A stretch of DNA of 64,000 bases from Sphingomonas melonis (GTDB lineage Bacteria > Pseudomonadota > Alphaproteobacteria > Sphingomonadales > Sphingomonadaceae): assembly GCF_013409985.1 (NCBI RefSeq), contig NZ_JACCBY010000003.1:310001-374000 (forward strand), written 5' to 3'. A program made the translations under genes and the position numbers. Numbering within the stretch: the first letter of the stretch is position 1; each line of letters begins with the position of its first letter. Of the stretch, positions 34,019-43,138 are shown one piece after another. The notes beneath the pieces are model-generated. The model was not told the origin of the DNA. It did not search any database and worked only from the letters and a program-made list of their open reading frames with translations.

Positions 34019-35440
34019 TCAGCCGCCGAGCGCGCGGTGGAGCTGCACCTGCGCCAGCGCGGCGGCGAGGCGGCGGCGCATCAGCGCGGCCTCCGCCTCG
34101 ATCCTGTGCGTCTGCGCGTCGATGACGGCCGCCGCGGCGATGTCGCCGCGGGCGAAGCGCGCGGTCGCCATCGTCTCGACCGCGCGGCGGCGGGCGAGAT
34201 CGGCGGCGGCGGCGGTGGCCTGAGCGGCGGCGGCGCGGACATCCGCGACGGCGTCGTCGATCTCGCGCCACGCGGCGAGCACCGTCGCGCGATAGGCGAG
34301 CGCCGCGGCGCGCTCCTCCGACCGGCGCAGGTCGAGCTGGCGCTGCAGGCGGCCGCCGGCGAAGATCGGCAGCGTCAAGGCCGGGCCGACGCTGGTATTG
34401 CGCGCGTCCCAGCCGAGATCGGCGAGGCGGAGCACGTCGAAGCTGAACAGGCCGGTGAGGTCGATCCGCGGGTAGAAATCGGCCTGCGCCACGCCGATCC
34501 GCGCGGTGGCGGCGTGGAGGCGGGCCTCCGCCTCGACGATGTCGGGCCGCCGCCGCGCCGTCTCGGACGGCAGGCGGGCGGGAGTCGGGCCGATGGCGAA
34601 GGCTGGTAGGGTCGCGGCCGGCGCGATCACCGCATGATCGGGGTCGCCGCCGACGAGCACCGCCAGCGCCCGCGCCAGCGCGGCGGTGCGGCGGTCGAGC
34701 TCCACCCGGTCGGCGATCAGCCGGGCGCGATCCTCCTCGTCCTGCGCGACCTCCAGCGCGCTGCGCAGGCCGCGCGCGTGCAGCATGCGGGCGATCGCCA
34801 GCGCGCGGTCGGCGAGCGCGAGGGCGGAGGCGGCGAAGCGCTGCTCCGCGTGCAGCCCGCGCAGCTGGAGATAGGTGCGCGCGACCTCCGCGGCGACGGC
34901 CAGGGCGACGCCGTCGGTCGCCGCGGCGCCGGCGGCGACCTCGGCACCGGCCGCTTCGGTCTCGCGGCGCTGGCGCCCCCACAGGTCGATCTCCCAACGC
35001 GCGCCGACGCCGAGGCTGTAGAGATCGAAGTCGACGCCCTTGGCCGGCGTGCCGGTCTGCGGCGCCAGGCCGAGGATCGGCGCGGCGAGCGCGGCGGCGC
35101 CCTGCGTGCCGATCCGGTCGCGGCTGTAGCCGGCGGTGCCGGTCAGCGTCGGCTGCCCTGCCGCGGCAACCGCGCCGCGCGCGATCCGCGCCGCGGCCAG
35201 CCGCTCGCGCGCGGCGGCGAGGTCGAGGTTCGCCGCCATCGCGCGCGCCTCCAGCGCGTCGAGCGTCGGATCGCCGAACGCGCGCCACCAGTCCGGCGTC
35301 TGCGCGGTGGTCGCGGCCGGCAGCCCGGCCCAGACCGGCGGCAGCGCGGCGACCGGCGGGTGAAAGTCCGGGCCCATCGTGCAGCCGGCGAGCGACAGCA
35401 GCATCGCGACGGCGAACCGGGGCAGGGTGGCATCACGCAT
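34019..35440 (-). CDS. RND efflux outer-membrane lipoprotein (NodT/OprM family)
   Basis: A 473-residue TolC-like channel. A lipoprotein signal (LLSLAGCTMGPDF) is followed by the family opening PPVWAGLPAATTAQTPDWWRAFGDPTLDALEARA. The duplicated coiled-coil halves contain LPSETARRRPDIVEAEARL and the typical RIGVAQADFYPRIDL. It would form the outer-membrane exit duct of the tripartite pump. Its start overlaps the pump gene by 8 bp. Confidence 0.93.
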   Translation of the reverse strand: MRDATLPRFAVAMLLSLAGCTMGPDFHPPVAALPPVWAGLPAATTAQTPDWWRAFGDPTLDALEARAMAANLDLAAARERLAAARIARGAVAAAGQPTLTGTAGYSRDRIGTQGAAALAAPILGLAPQTGTPAKGVDFDLYSLGVGARWEIDLWGRQRRETEAAGAEVAAGAAATDGVALAVAAEVARTYLQLRGLHAEQRFAASALALADRALAIARMLHARGLRSALEVAQDEEDRARLIADRVELDRRTAALARALAVLVGGDPDHAVIAPAATLPAFAIGPTPARLPSETARRRPDIVEAEARLHAATARIGVAQADFYPRIDLTGLFSFDVLRLADLGWDARNTSVGPALTLPIFAGGRLQRQLDLRRSEERAAALAYRATVLAAWREIDDAVADVRAAAAQATAAAADLARRRAVETMATARFARGDIAAAAVIDAQTHRIEAEAALMRRRLAAALAQVQLHRALGG

Positions 35441-38400
35441 CGATCGTCTCCTCGGCAGCGTGGCGGGCGAAGGCGAGCGCGAACAGCGCCGGCAGCGAGA
35501 CCAGGGTCATGATCGTCGCGCCGATCAGCCCGCCGATCATCACGATCGCCATCGGCCCCCAGAACACGTTGAAACACAGTGGGATGAACGCGAGCACCGC
35601 GGCCAGCGCAGTCAGCACCACCGGGCGCGACCGGCCGACCGTGGCGGCGACGATCGCCTGGGTGACGGTCATCCCCTCCGCCTCGTGCCGGCTGACCTGA
35701 TCGACCAGGATGATCGCGTTGCGCATGATCATGCCGGCGAGCGCGATCAGCCCGAGCAGCGCGACGAAGCCGAACGGGGCGCCGGTGACGAGCAGCGCCG
35801 CGACCGCGCCGACGATGCCGAGCGGCGCCGTCGCCAGCACGAGCAGGGTGCGCCCGACGCTGCGCAACTGGATCATCAGCAGGAGCAGCATCGCCGCGAG
35901 GGTGACCGGCAGCAGGTCGTAGATCGCGCCATTGGCCTTGGCGGACAGCTCGCCGTCGCCGCCGTCCTCGATACGGTAGCCGTTCGGCAGCGCGGCCCGG
36001 ATCGCGGCGAGGCGCGGCTCGGCGGCGTCGACCAGCTGCGCCGCCTGCACGTCGCCGGTCATGTCCGCCTGCACCGTCAGGCATCTTGCGCCGTCGCGCG
36101 ACCAGACGATCGGCTGTTCCATCGCGGTGCCGATCCGTGCCATGGTACGCAGCGGCACCGCGCCGGCGGGCGTGCGGATCGTCAGGTCGGCGAGCTGGCC
36201 GGGGTCGCCGCGGTCGCGCGACGCGGCGCGCACGATGATGCCGATCCGCTTGCTGCCGTCGAGCACCTCGCCGGCGGAGCGGCCGCTGACCAGCGCGTCG
36301 ATCTCCCCTTCGAGCGTGCTGCGGTCGGTGCCGAGCCGCGCCAGCGCCGCGCCGTCGACGTGGACCTGCGTCGCGGGGGCGGGGCTGCCCCAGTCGGTCT
36401 GTACGTCGCGCGCGCCGGGTGTCGTGCGCAGCACGCGGACGATCTGCGCGGCGATGGCGCGAAGCCGCTCGGGATCGGGGCCGATGACGCGATATTGCAC
36501 GGGAAAGCCGGTGCTGGGGCCGAGCGACAGGCGGCGGACGTGCAGCGTCGCGGCGGGCGCGGCATGCAGCGTGGCCAGCCGCGCCGCCAGCCGCTCGCGC
36601 GCGGCGAGATCGGTGGCGACCAGCATCAGCGTCGCCCGCGCCGGATTGGGCAGCGCGGGGCCGTAAGGCAGGTAGAAGCGCGGCGTGCCCTCGCCGATAT
36701 AGCTGTCGATGCTGTGCAGGTCGGGATCGCGCCCGATCGCGGCCTCGATCCGGCGTACCGCCGCCTGCGTCGTGCCGATCGCGCTGCCCGGCCGCAGTGC
36801 GACGTCGACGATCAGCTCCGGCCGGTCGGAGGTCGGGAAGAACTGTTGCCGCACGAGCGCCGTGCCGGCGATGCTAACGAGCAGCAGCGCGCCGGTGGCG
36901 CCGACCACCAGCCAGCGATGGTCGAGGCACCAGCCGACGATCCGGCGCAGCCGCCGATAGGCGGGCGTGTCGTGCGGGTCGTGACGGGCACGATCGGCCG
37001 GCACCGCGGGCAGCAGGCGGACGCCGAGATAGGGGGTGAACACCACCGCGACGATCCAGCTGACGATCAGCGCGGTGCCGGTCACCCAGAAGATGCCGTC
37101 GGCATATTCGCTGGTCGTGGAGCGCGCGAAGCCGACCGGCAGGAAGCCGACGATGGTGAGCAGCGTGCCGGTGAGCATCGGAAAGGCGGTGTGCGTCCAG
37201 GCGTAGGCGGCGGCCTCCTCGCGGGCCGCGCCCTTTTCCATCTGCACCACCATTGCCTCGACGCTGATGATCGCATCGTCGACGAGCAGGCCGAGCGACA
37301 GGATCAGCGCGCCGAGCGAAATCCGTTCCAGCCCGATCCCCGCCGCGCCCATCGCCAGCGCCACGATCGCCAGCGTCAGCGGTACCGACAGCGCGACGAC
37401 GATCCCCATCCGCCAGCCCAGCGTCAGGAAGGCGACGACCAGCACCACGGTGAGGGCGCAGAAGAATTTGATCATGAAGGCGTCGATCGCCTCGCGGATC
37501 ACCGCGCTCTGATCCTCGACCTGCGTCATGCGGACGCCGGCGGGCAGGGTGCGCGCGATCGCCGCCGCGGTCGTGCGCAACGCCGCGCCGAAGCCGAGGC
37601 CGTCCGCCCCCGGCGCCATCGCGATCGCGAGCACCACCGCCGGGCGGCCGGCGTGCCGCACCAAGGCGTCGGGGGGATCGGCATGACCGTTGCTCACCGT
37701 TGCGAGATCGCCGACCCGCATCGGTCCGGCGGGCGTCGCGACCGATAGTCCGGACAGCGCGTCGATGCCGTCCGGGGCGCCATCGACGCGCACCGGGACG
37801 CGCAGCGCGGATTCGCTGATGCCCGCGGGGGTCACCGCAGCGCGCTGCGCGAGCGCCTGCGCGAGCTGGCCGGGGGCGATGCCCATGCCGGCCAGCCGGC
37901 CAGCATCGACATCGACGAACAGGCGACGCGGCACCTCGCCGACGATCTGCGCCTTGGCGGCGCCGGGCAGCCGCAGCATCGCATCGCGCGTTTGCTCGGC
38001 GATCTGAACCAGCCGCCGGTTGTCCGCGCCGGTGAGGGCGAAGACATAGCCGTAGACGTCGGAATAATCGTCATTGGCCGAAACCTGCGCGCCCGCCGGC
38101 AGATCGGGCGCGACATCGGCGATCTCGCGGCGGACCTGCTGCCAGATTTCCGGCACCCGCTGTTTGGCGGCGTCGTCGCGCAGCGCGAGCTGGATGACGC
38201 ATGCCCCCTCGACGCAATAGCTCTGCTGGAAGTCGAGCGACTCGGTGCCGCGCAGCTTACGTTCGATCGGGCCGGCGACCAGCGACCGCATCCGGTCCGG
38301 CGCGGCGCCGGGCCATCGCGCCGCGACGATCATCTCCTTGAGGGTGAAGCTGGGGTCTTCGGCGCGGGGCAGGGCGAAGAACTCCGCCGCGCCGGTGGCG

Positions 38401-38474
38401 AACAGCAAAGCGATCAGGAAGCCGATCAGCGCCGGTTGGCGCACCGCCCAGCGCGAGAGGTTGAACCGGTCCAT
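35433..38474 (-). CDS. RND efflux inner-membrane transporter
   Basis: A 1013-residue proton-driven pump of the AcrB/MexF (HAE1-like) superfamily. It shows the twelve-helix plan with large periplasmic loops after helices 1 and 7. The proton-relay aspartates are in LGLLVDDAIISVEAMV, and the ALILSLG and AGMIMRNAIILVDQ segments are family hallmarks. It lies 3 bp after the membrane-fusion gene and overlaps the outer-membrane gene. The substrates cannot be told; multidrug or solvent export is likely. Confidence 0.94.
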   Translation of the reverse strand: MDRFNLSRWAVRQPALIGFLIALLFATGAAEFFALPRAEDPSFTLKEMIVAARWPGAAPDRMRSLVAGPIERKLRGTESLDFQQSYCVEGACVIQLALRDDAAKQRVPEIWQQVRREIADVAPDLPAGAQVSANDDYSDVYGYVFALTGADNRRLVQIAEQTRDAMLRLPGAAKAQIVGEVPRRLFVDVDAGRLAGMGIAPGQLAQALAQRAAVTPAGISESALRVPVRVDGAPDGIDALSGLSVATPAGPMRVGDLATVSNGHADPPDALVRHAGRPAVVLAIAMAPGADGLGFGAALRTTAAAIARTLPAGVRMTQVEDQSAVIREAIDAFMIKFFCALTVVLVVAFLTLGWRMGIVVALSVPLTLAIVALAMGAAGIGLERISLGALILSLGLLVDDAIISVEAMVVQMEKGAAREEAAAYAWTHTAFPMLTGTLLTIVGFLPVGFARSTTSEYADGIFWVTGTALIVSWIVAVVFTPYLGVRLLPAVPADRARHDPHDTPAYRRLRRIVGWCLDHRWLVVGATGALLLVSIAGTALVRQQFFPTSDRPELIVDVALRPGSAIGTTQAAVRRIEAAIGRDPDLHSIDSYIGEGTPRFYLPYGPALPNPARATLMLVATDLAARERLAARLATLHAAPAATLHVRRLSLGPSTGFPVQYRVIGPDPERLRAIAAQIVRVLRTTPGARDVQTDWGSPAPATQVHVDGAALARLGTDRSTLEGEIDALVSGRSAGEVLDGSKRIGIIVRAASRDRGDPGQLADLTIRTPAGAVPLRTMARIGTAMEQPIVWSRDGARCLTVQADMTGDVQAAQLVDAAEPRLAAIRAALPNGYRIEDGGDGELSAKANGAIYDLLPVTLAAMLLLLMIQLRSVGRTLLVLATAPLGIVGAVAALLVTGAPFGFVALLGLIALAGMIMRNAIILVDQVSRHEAEGMTVTQAIVAATVGRSRPVVLTALAAVLAFIPLCFNVFWGPMAIVMIGGLIGATIMTLVSLPALFALAFARHAAEETIDA

Positions 38475-38477
38475 GGC

Positions 38478-39554
38478 TCAGCGGTCCTCCGGCCCGGTGC
38501 CGGCGATCACCACTGCCTGTCCGTCGGTCAGCGTGGCGCCGCCGCTCGCGACCAGCATCGTGCCCTCCACGAGGCCGGCGACGAGGGCATCGTCGCCGCG
38601 CAAGCCGATCAGCCGCACCGCGGTGCGCCGCACGTGCCGTCCGCCGTCGGTCAGCCGCCACACCATCGGCCGGCCGCCGCGCGCATCGAGTGCGGTCATC
38701 GGGACGCGGACCGGCGCCGTCGCCGCGGCCGGGCGCAGCAGCAGCGTCGCCGAGCTGTTGAGCGGCAGATCCTGCGCGCCGCCGATCAGCGTGAAGTGGG
38801 CGCGGCGCAGCCGGGTGGTGCCGTCGCCGGCCGGCGCGATCGTCCGCAGCCGCGCCACGGCGTGATCGTCGCCGATCGCCCACAGGCTGGCATCCGCCAT
38901 CATCCCCGGTGCGAGCCGCAGCGTCTCGGCGGCCTGCGCCTCGACCTCGACACCCCCGGCGGCGAGGCGCAGGACCGGCCGTCCCGCCTCGACCACCGCG
39001 CCGGGCTCGGCGAGCCGGTCCAGGACCACGCCATCCTCGGGCGCGACGATCACCGTGTCGCCGCGGCCGATGCGGCTGCGCGCGAGCGCGGCGCTGGCGG
39101 CGTCGCGGCGCGCGGCGGCGGCATCGGCGACGAGCGCGCGGTCGCGCACATCGACCGCGGCGAGCGCGCCGGCGCTGTCCAGCCCCGCCGCGCGCGTCGC
39201 CGCGTCGCGGGCGCGGGCGGCCTCGGCAGCGGCGGCGGCGCGTTCGGCGCGCGCCTGATCGATGGCCGCCGCGGCATCGTCGCCGGCCAGCCGGGCGAGC
39301 ACCTGGCCGGCGCGGACCTGATCGCCGGCGGTGACGGCCAGTGTCATCAGCCGCCCGCTCGCCTTGAACGCGAGCGCGATCTCGCGCCGCGGCACGACGA
39401 CCCCGGCGAGCGTCGCGCCATGCGCCTCGGCATGGCGGACGGTGACCGCATCGATGATCGTCGCCGCGGGCGCGGCGACGGGCGGGGAGGAGGCGGTGCA
39501 GCCGGGCAGCGCAAGCGCGAGCACCGCGGCGGCGGAACGGATCAGGTGAGGCAT
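38478..39554 (-). CDS. RND efflux membrane-fusion (adaptor) lipoprotein
   Basis: A 358-residue periplasmic adaptor. The N-terminal lipoprotein signal is LALALPGCTASSP. Next comes the barrel/lipoyl region (IALAFKASGRLMTLAVTAGD), an alpha-helical hairpin very rich in Ala (AAAAIDQARAERAAAAAEAA), the lipoyl return (DTVIVAPEDGVVLDRLAEPG) and a beta-barrel. It is the first gene of the three-gene efflux operon and sits behind a strong palindrome (39626-39654). Confidence 0.93.
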   Translation of the reverse strand: MPHLIRSAAAVLALALPGCTASSPPVAAPAATIIDAVTVRHAEAHGATLAGVVVPRREIALAFKASGRLMTLAVTAGDQVRAGQVLARLAGDDAAAAIDQARAERAAAAAEAARARDAATRAAGLDSAGALAAVDVRDRALVADAAAARRDAASAALARSRIGRGDTVIVAPEDGVVLDRLAEPGAVVEAGRPVLRLAAGGVEVEAQAAETLRLAPGMMADASLWAIGDDHAVARLRTIAPAGDGTTRLRRAHFTLIGGAQDLPLNSSATLLLRPAAATAPVRVPMTALDARGGRPMVWRLTDGGRHVRRTAVRLIGLRGDDALVAGLVEGTMLVASGGATLTDGQAVVIAGTGPEDR

Positions 39555-39625
39555 GGGGCATCCCGTTGGTGAACGGGTCGCCCCTGGCGGTTCAGGCGCG
39601 CAATGCCCTGCCGATCCTCGAAACC

Positions 39626-39654
39626 GACCGAGCGTTTTCGGAAAACGATCGGTC
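39626..39654 (-). promoter_or_regulatory. Long palindromic operator ahead of the efflux operon
   Basis: GACCGAGCGTTTT and AAAACGATCGGTC form a 13-bp inverted repeat with 12 of 13 bases paired and a CGG centre. It lies 72-100 bp upstream of the adaptor ATG and just beyond the 3' end of the AraC gene. Symmetry and place suggest a TetR- or AraC-type binding site. Confidence 0.6.
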
Positions 39655-39685
39655 CGGCAGGCGATCGTCGGAAGGGCGGGCGGCG

Positions 39686-40762
39686 TCAGCCGAGATGGCG
39701 GCGGCGGAAGGTGCTGGGGGTCTCGCCCAGCCGGTCCTTGAACGCGCGGTTGAACACAGCGAGGCTGCCGAAGCCGGCGTCCATCGCGATCGTCAGGATC
39801 GGCACGTCGCGCTGCGCGGGATCGGCGAGCGCGGCGCGGACTTCGGCGATGCGGTGATCGTTGAGGAAGGCGCTGACGTTGCGATGGCCGAGCGTGCCGT
39901 TGATCAGGCGGCGGACGCGATAGTCCGGCACGCCGAGCCGCGCGGCGATCGTGCCGATGGTCAGGTCCGGGTCGCGATAGGCGCGTTCGTCGCGCATCAG
40001 CCGGTCGAGCCCGTCGCGCACCGCCGGGTCGACCGGGAGGTCTGCCGGCGTGGCGGCGTCGCGTGGCGCATCGCCGGCGGCCGGCGATGGGAAGATCGCG
40101 GGATGGCGCAATCCGAACAGCAGCAGCGCGAGCGCCAGCGCCCCGGCGAACAGCGCGACCGCCCCCGACAGATTGGCGATCGCGGTGTGCAGCGCCCAGC
40201 GGCCGATCATGCCGCTCCACACCGTCCACAGGATGATCGCGCCGACGGTGAGGACGAAGGCGGTGCGCGCGCGGCGGCGCGGCTCGACCAGGTCGCCGGC
40301 GCGGTGGCGCCAGGCGAGCCAGAGCACCTGGACGGCAAGGGCGGTGCCCGCCGCCTGCAGGATCAGGTCGAGCGCCGGCAGCGGCGGGACCAGCGCGGCG
40401 CGTTGCAGCGCCAGATAGGCCGCGGCGGCGACGAACACCGCGACCAGCGCGATGGCGCGCCGCGACGGGCGGAACTCGTCGTCGAACCAGGCGCGGGCGA
40501 ACAGCCAGAAGGCCGGCACCGCCGCATCGCCGCCGACATCGACGATCAGGCCGACACCGTCGAGCGCCGGGATGCGCGGCAACCCTTGCAGCGCGGCCAT
40601 GACCGCGCACAGCGCCAGCGCGATGCCGAAGCTGCGCGGGCGCGACGCGGGCAGCCGGGCGAAGATCACGGCGGTGAGCAGCAGCAGCGCGATGGCGCCG
40701 CCGCGCAGCGCCGCGTCGAGCAGGAACAGCGCGTCGTCGAGCGAGAACAGCCGGTCGCTCAT
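39686..40762 (-). CDS. AraC-family regulator with an N-terminal seven-helix membrane domain
   Basis: A 358-residue protein. Seven or so hydrophobic helices fill residues ~10-230 (ALFLLDAALRGGAIALLLL, FWLFARAWF and others). A C-terminal AraC DNA-binding domain follows (LTIGTIAARLGVPDYRVRRLINGTLGHRNVSAFL, then ILTIAMDAGFGSLAVFNRAFKDRLGETPS). Membrane-embedded AraC proteins can sense envelope signals directly. It lies between an aldehyde dehydrogenase and the efflux operon, in the same direction, and probably regulates one or both. Confidence 0.87.
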   Translation of the reverse strand: MSDRLFSLDDALFLLDAALRGGAIALLLLTAVIFARLPASRPRSFGIALALCAVMAALQGLPRIPALDGVGLIVDVGGDAAVPAFWLFARAWFDDEFRPSRRAIALVAVFVAAAAYLALQRAALVPPLPALDLILQAAGTALAVQVLWLAWRHRAGDLVEPRRRARTAFVLTVGAIILWTVWSGMIGRWALHTAIANLSGAVALFAGALALALLLFGLRHPAIFPSPAAGDAPRDAATPADLPVDPAVRDGLDRLMRDERAYRDPDLTIGTIAARLGVPDYRVRRLINGTLGHRNVSAFLNDHRIAEVRAALADPAQRDVPILTIAMDAGFGSLAVFNRAFKDRLGETPSTFRRRHLG

Positions 40763-40775
40763 GCGTGGACGGCGC

Positions 40776-42197
40776 TCACCGCTCGCCGTCGATCGGCTTG
40801 AGGCCGGCGAGCAGCCGCATCGCCAGCCGCGCGGCGCGGCCCCAGGGCGGCCCGATCCGCTCGACCATCGCGACCGGTCCCGCCTTGTGCACGCCGCGCG
40901 CATGGCTGAACCGGCGAAAGCCGTCGCGGCCATGATAGGCACCCATGCCGCTCGCCCCGATGCCGCCGAAGGGCAGGCTGTGCTGCGCGACGTGTAGCAA
41001 GGTGCCGTTGATCGTGACCCCGCCGGATGTCGCGCCATCGAGGATCGTGCGCTGCGTGTCGGCATGGTCGGCGAAGCAATAAAGCGCGAGCGGCCGCGGC
41101 CGCGCGCGGACATAGGCGAGCGCCGCGTCAAGCGTGGCATAGGGCCGCACCGGCAGCACCGGGCCGAAGATCTCGTCGCGCATCAGCGCGCAATCGTCGG
41201 GTGCGCCGAGGACGACCGTCGGCGCGATGCGCGCGCCGGTCGCCGCCGCGGCCGGGTGCGTCAGGATCTCGGCGCCCTTGTGGCGCGCCTCCTCGATCGC
41301 GTCGGTCAGTCGCCGGTGATGGCGCGTGTCGATGATCGCGCTGTAGTCGTTATTGTCGACGATCGCCGGATAGCTATGCGTCGCGGCGGCGAGTACGCGC
41401 TCGGCGAAGCGGCGCGCCGAGGCGGCGGGGACCAGCGCATAATCGGGCGCGACGCAAGTCTGGCCGGCGTTGAGATAGCGACCGAAGGCGATCGAGCGGG
41501 CGGCGCGATCGATGGCGAAATCGGGCGCGACGATCGCCGGCGACTTGCCGCCGAGTTCGAGCGTCACCGGCGTCAGATGCTCGGCGGCGGCGCGCAGGAT
41601 GTGGCGGCCGACCCCGGTCGAGCCGGTGAAGATGAGATGGTCGAGCGGCAGCGCAGCCAGCGCCTGCGACACCGCGACGCCGCCGGGCACGACGGCGAGG
41701 CGATCGGCGTCGAACCGCTCCGCCACCAGCCGGGCGAGCAGCGCGGCAAAGGCCGGCGTCGATTCGGATGGCTTGACCAGCACGCGGTTGCCCGCCGCCA
41801 GCGCATCGAGCGTGGGTCCGAGCGTCAGGTACAGCGGGTAGTTCCACGGCGCGATCACGCCGATCACGCCGAGCGGTTCGTAGCGCACCCAGGCCCGCGC
41901 CGGTTGCAGGCTGAAATCGACGCGGCGCGGCACGTCGCGCATCCATTGGCGCAGATGCCCGCGGGCGTGCCGGATCGCGGCGATCAGCGGCACGATCTCC
42001 AGCATCTCCGTCTCGGCGTGCGCGCGTCCGCCGAAATCGTCCGAGATCGCCCGCACCAATGCCGCGTGGCCGTCGACCAGCAATGCGCGGAGCTTGTCGA
42101 GCAGCGCCAGCCGGGTCGCGAGGTCGGGCGCCGCCACGTCGCGCGAGGCGCGATGCTGGCGATCGAAGGCGGTGTGCAGCAGCTGCAACTCGGGCAT
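40776..42197 (-). CDS. Coniferyl-aldehyde-dehydrogenase-type aldehyde dehydrogenase
   Basis: A 473-residue NAD(P)+-dependent aldehyde dehydrogenase. GGAGAGG sits 9 bp before the chosen ATG (MPELQLL). Key features are the cofactor region VIAPWNYPLYLTLGPTLDALAAGN, the catalytic glutamate in TLELGGKSPAIV and the catalytic cysteine in NAGQTCVAPDYAL. The overall pattern is that of CALDH/membrane fatty-aldehyde type rather than the betaine type. It is followed by the AraC gene with 13 bp between, suggesting shared control. Confidence 0.9.
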   Translation of the reverse strand: MPELQLLHTAFDRQHRASRDVAAPDLATRLALLDKLRALLVDGHAALVRAISDDFGGRAHAETEMLEIVPLIAAIRHARGHLRQWMRDVPRRVDFSLQPARAWVRYEPLGVIGVIAPWNYPLYLTLGPTLDALAAGNRVLVKPSESTPAFAALLARLVAERFDADRLAVVPGGVAVSQALAALPLDHLIFTGSTGVGRHILRAAAEHLTPVTLELGGKSPAIVAPDFAIDRAARSIAFGRYLNAGQTCVAPDYALVPAASARRFAERVLAAATHSYPAIVDNNDYSAIIDTRHHRRLTDAIEEARHKGAEILTHPAAAATGARIAPTVVLGAPDDCALMRDEIFGPVLPVRPYATLDAALAYVRARPRPLALYCFADHADTQRTILDGATSGGVTINGTLLHVAQHSLPFGGIGASGMGAYHGRDGFRRFSHARGVHKAGPVAMVERIGPPWGRAARLAMRLLAGLKPIDGER

Positions 42198-42561
42198 CCC
42201 GTCCATCCTCTCCAGCGCGGTCGTCCGGCGACCCGCCGCCGCCCTATGCCGCGGCCCCGCCCCGGACAAGCGCGATGCGGCCGATCAAGGGATTGCGCTT
42301 GTTCGGCCGTGAACACGCATAGATTGCATATGGCTGAGGATGTGGCGGGACCGCTTCCCTCAGCTTTCTCCGTCACCCCGGACTTGTTCCGGGGTCCACT
42401 CTGCGGCGAGGAGAGAGGCTTGGTTCGAAACCGCTTTCTTGCTGCCCGGTGGACCCCGGACCGAGTCCGGGCTGACGGGGTGGCTTGGGACACGGCGGGC
42501 TCATGGACATGCTTGTAGCAATCGCCGCGCAGCGCCTCTCCGCGACGCCGTCTCGCCTGCT
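42198..42561. other. 364-bp gene-free region with one REPIN element
   Basis: No gene is supported between the aldehyde dehydrogenase start and the Mpo1-like stop. It contains REPIN copy 4 and its flanks, and must also hold the promoter of the aldehyde dehydrogenase gene, which I cannot locate. Confidence 0.6.
42372..42476. repeat. REPIN-like palindromic element, copy 4 (105 bp)
   Basis: Arms at 42372-42399 and 42449-42476 with a 49-bp centre. The right arm shows two changes (ACCGAGTCCGGGCTGAC), so the palindrome is decaying. Confidence 0.88.
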
Positions 42562-43056
42562 TCAAGTCGCCGGTGCCGCCATGCTCCGCTTCACCTCGAG
42601 CCGCAGCCCGGCGAGAAAGGCGAGTTCGGCGACGACGAACAGCGGTCCGACGATCAGGCCCGACAGGTCGTCGACGAAGGCAGGTTTGCGCCCTTCGTAA
42701 TAATGGCCGAGGAACTGGAATGCCCAGCCGGCGACGAAGCCGCCGATGCCTAGGGCCAGCCATGCCGCGTTCGGCAGGCCGGCGATCGCCACGCCCGCCC
42801 AGCAGCCCAGCGCGAGCAACGCCGCCATGACGAGGCCAAAGCGCCGGTCGAGCCGCAGGTAGAACAGCGCCGCCGCCGCCGACAGCAGCATGGCCGGGGT
42901 CAGCACGATCCCCTCGGCCGGCGTCCAGCCCGGCCGCGAGGCGAGCACCGCGATGGCCAGCACGATCAGCGGGATGCCGACCATATGGGTTGCGATATTG
43001 CGTTCGTCGCGATGATAGTCGGCATATGCGGACAGATGCCTCGCCAGATCGGTCAT
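42562..43056 (-). CDS. Mpo1-like (DUF962) membrane protein
   Basis: A 164-residue integral membrane protein with four helices. The start follows GAGGAGAG. Conserved histidines lie in YADYHRDERNIATHMVGIPL and AFQFLGHYYEGRKPAF, the pattern of the yeast Mpo1/YGL010w family, whose eukaryotic member is an Fe2+-dependent 2-hydroxy-fatty-acid dioxygenase acting in phytosphingosine breakdown. A sphingolipid-making host makes this link interesting; the bacterial reaction is inference. Confidence 0.85.
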   Translation of the reverse strand: MTDLARHLSAYADYHRDERNIATHMVGIPLIVLAIAVLASRPGWTPAEGIVLTPAMLLSAAAALFYLRLDRRFGLVMAALLALGCWAGVAIAGLPNAAWLALGIGGFVAGWAFQFLGHYYEGRKPAFVDDLSGLIVGPLFVVAELAFLAGLRLEVKRSMAAPAT

Positions 43057-43138
43057 CCCTTCTCTCCTCTTGCTGGGGCGGCAGCGTAATCGGACGTGGG
43101 CGGCGGGGCTGTCGCCTTGGCGACATCGCGGTGCGGTG

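Noticed and set aside
35379..37748. A 789-residue plus-strand frame across the RND pump
   Set aside because: It is an antisense shadow of the efflux pump with Arg/Gln/His-rich composition and no motifs.
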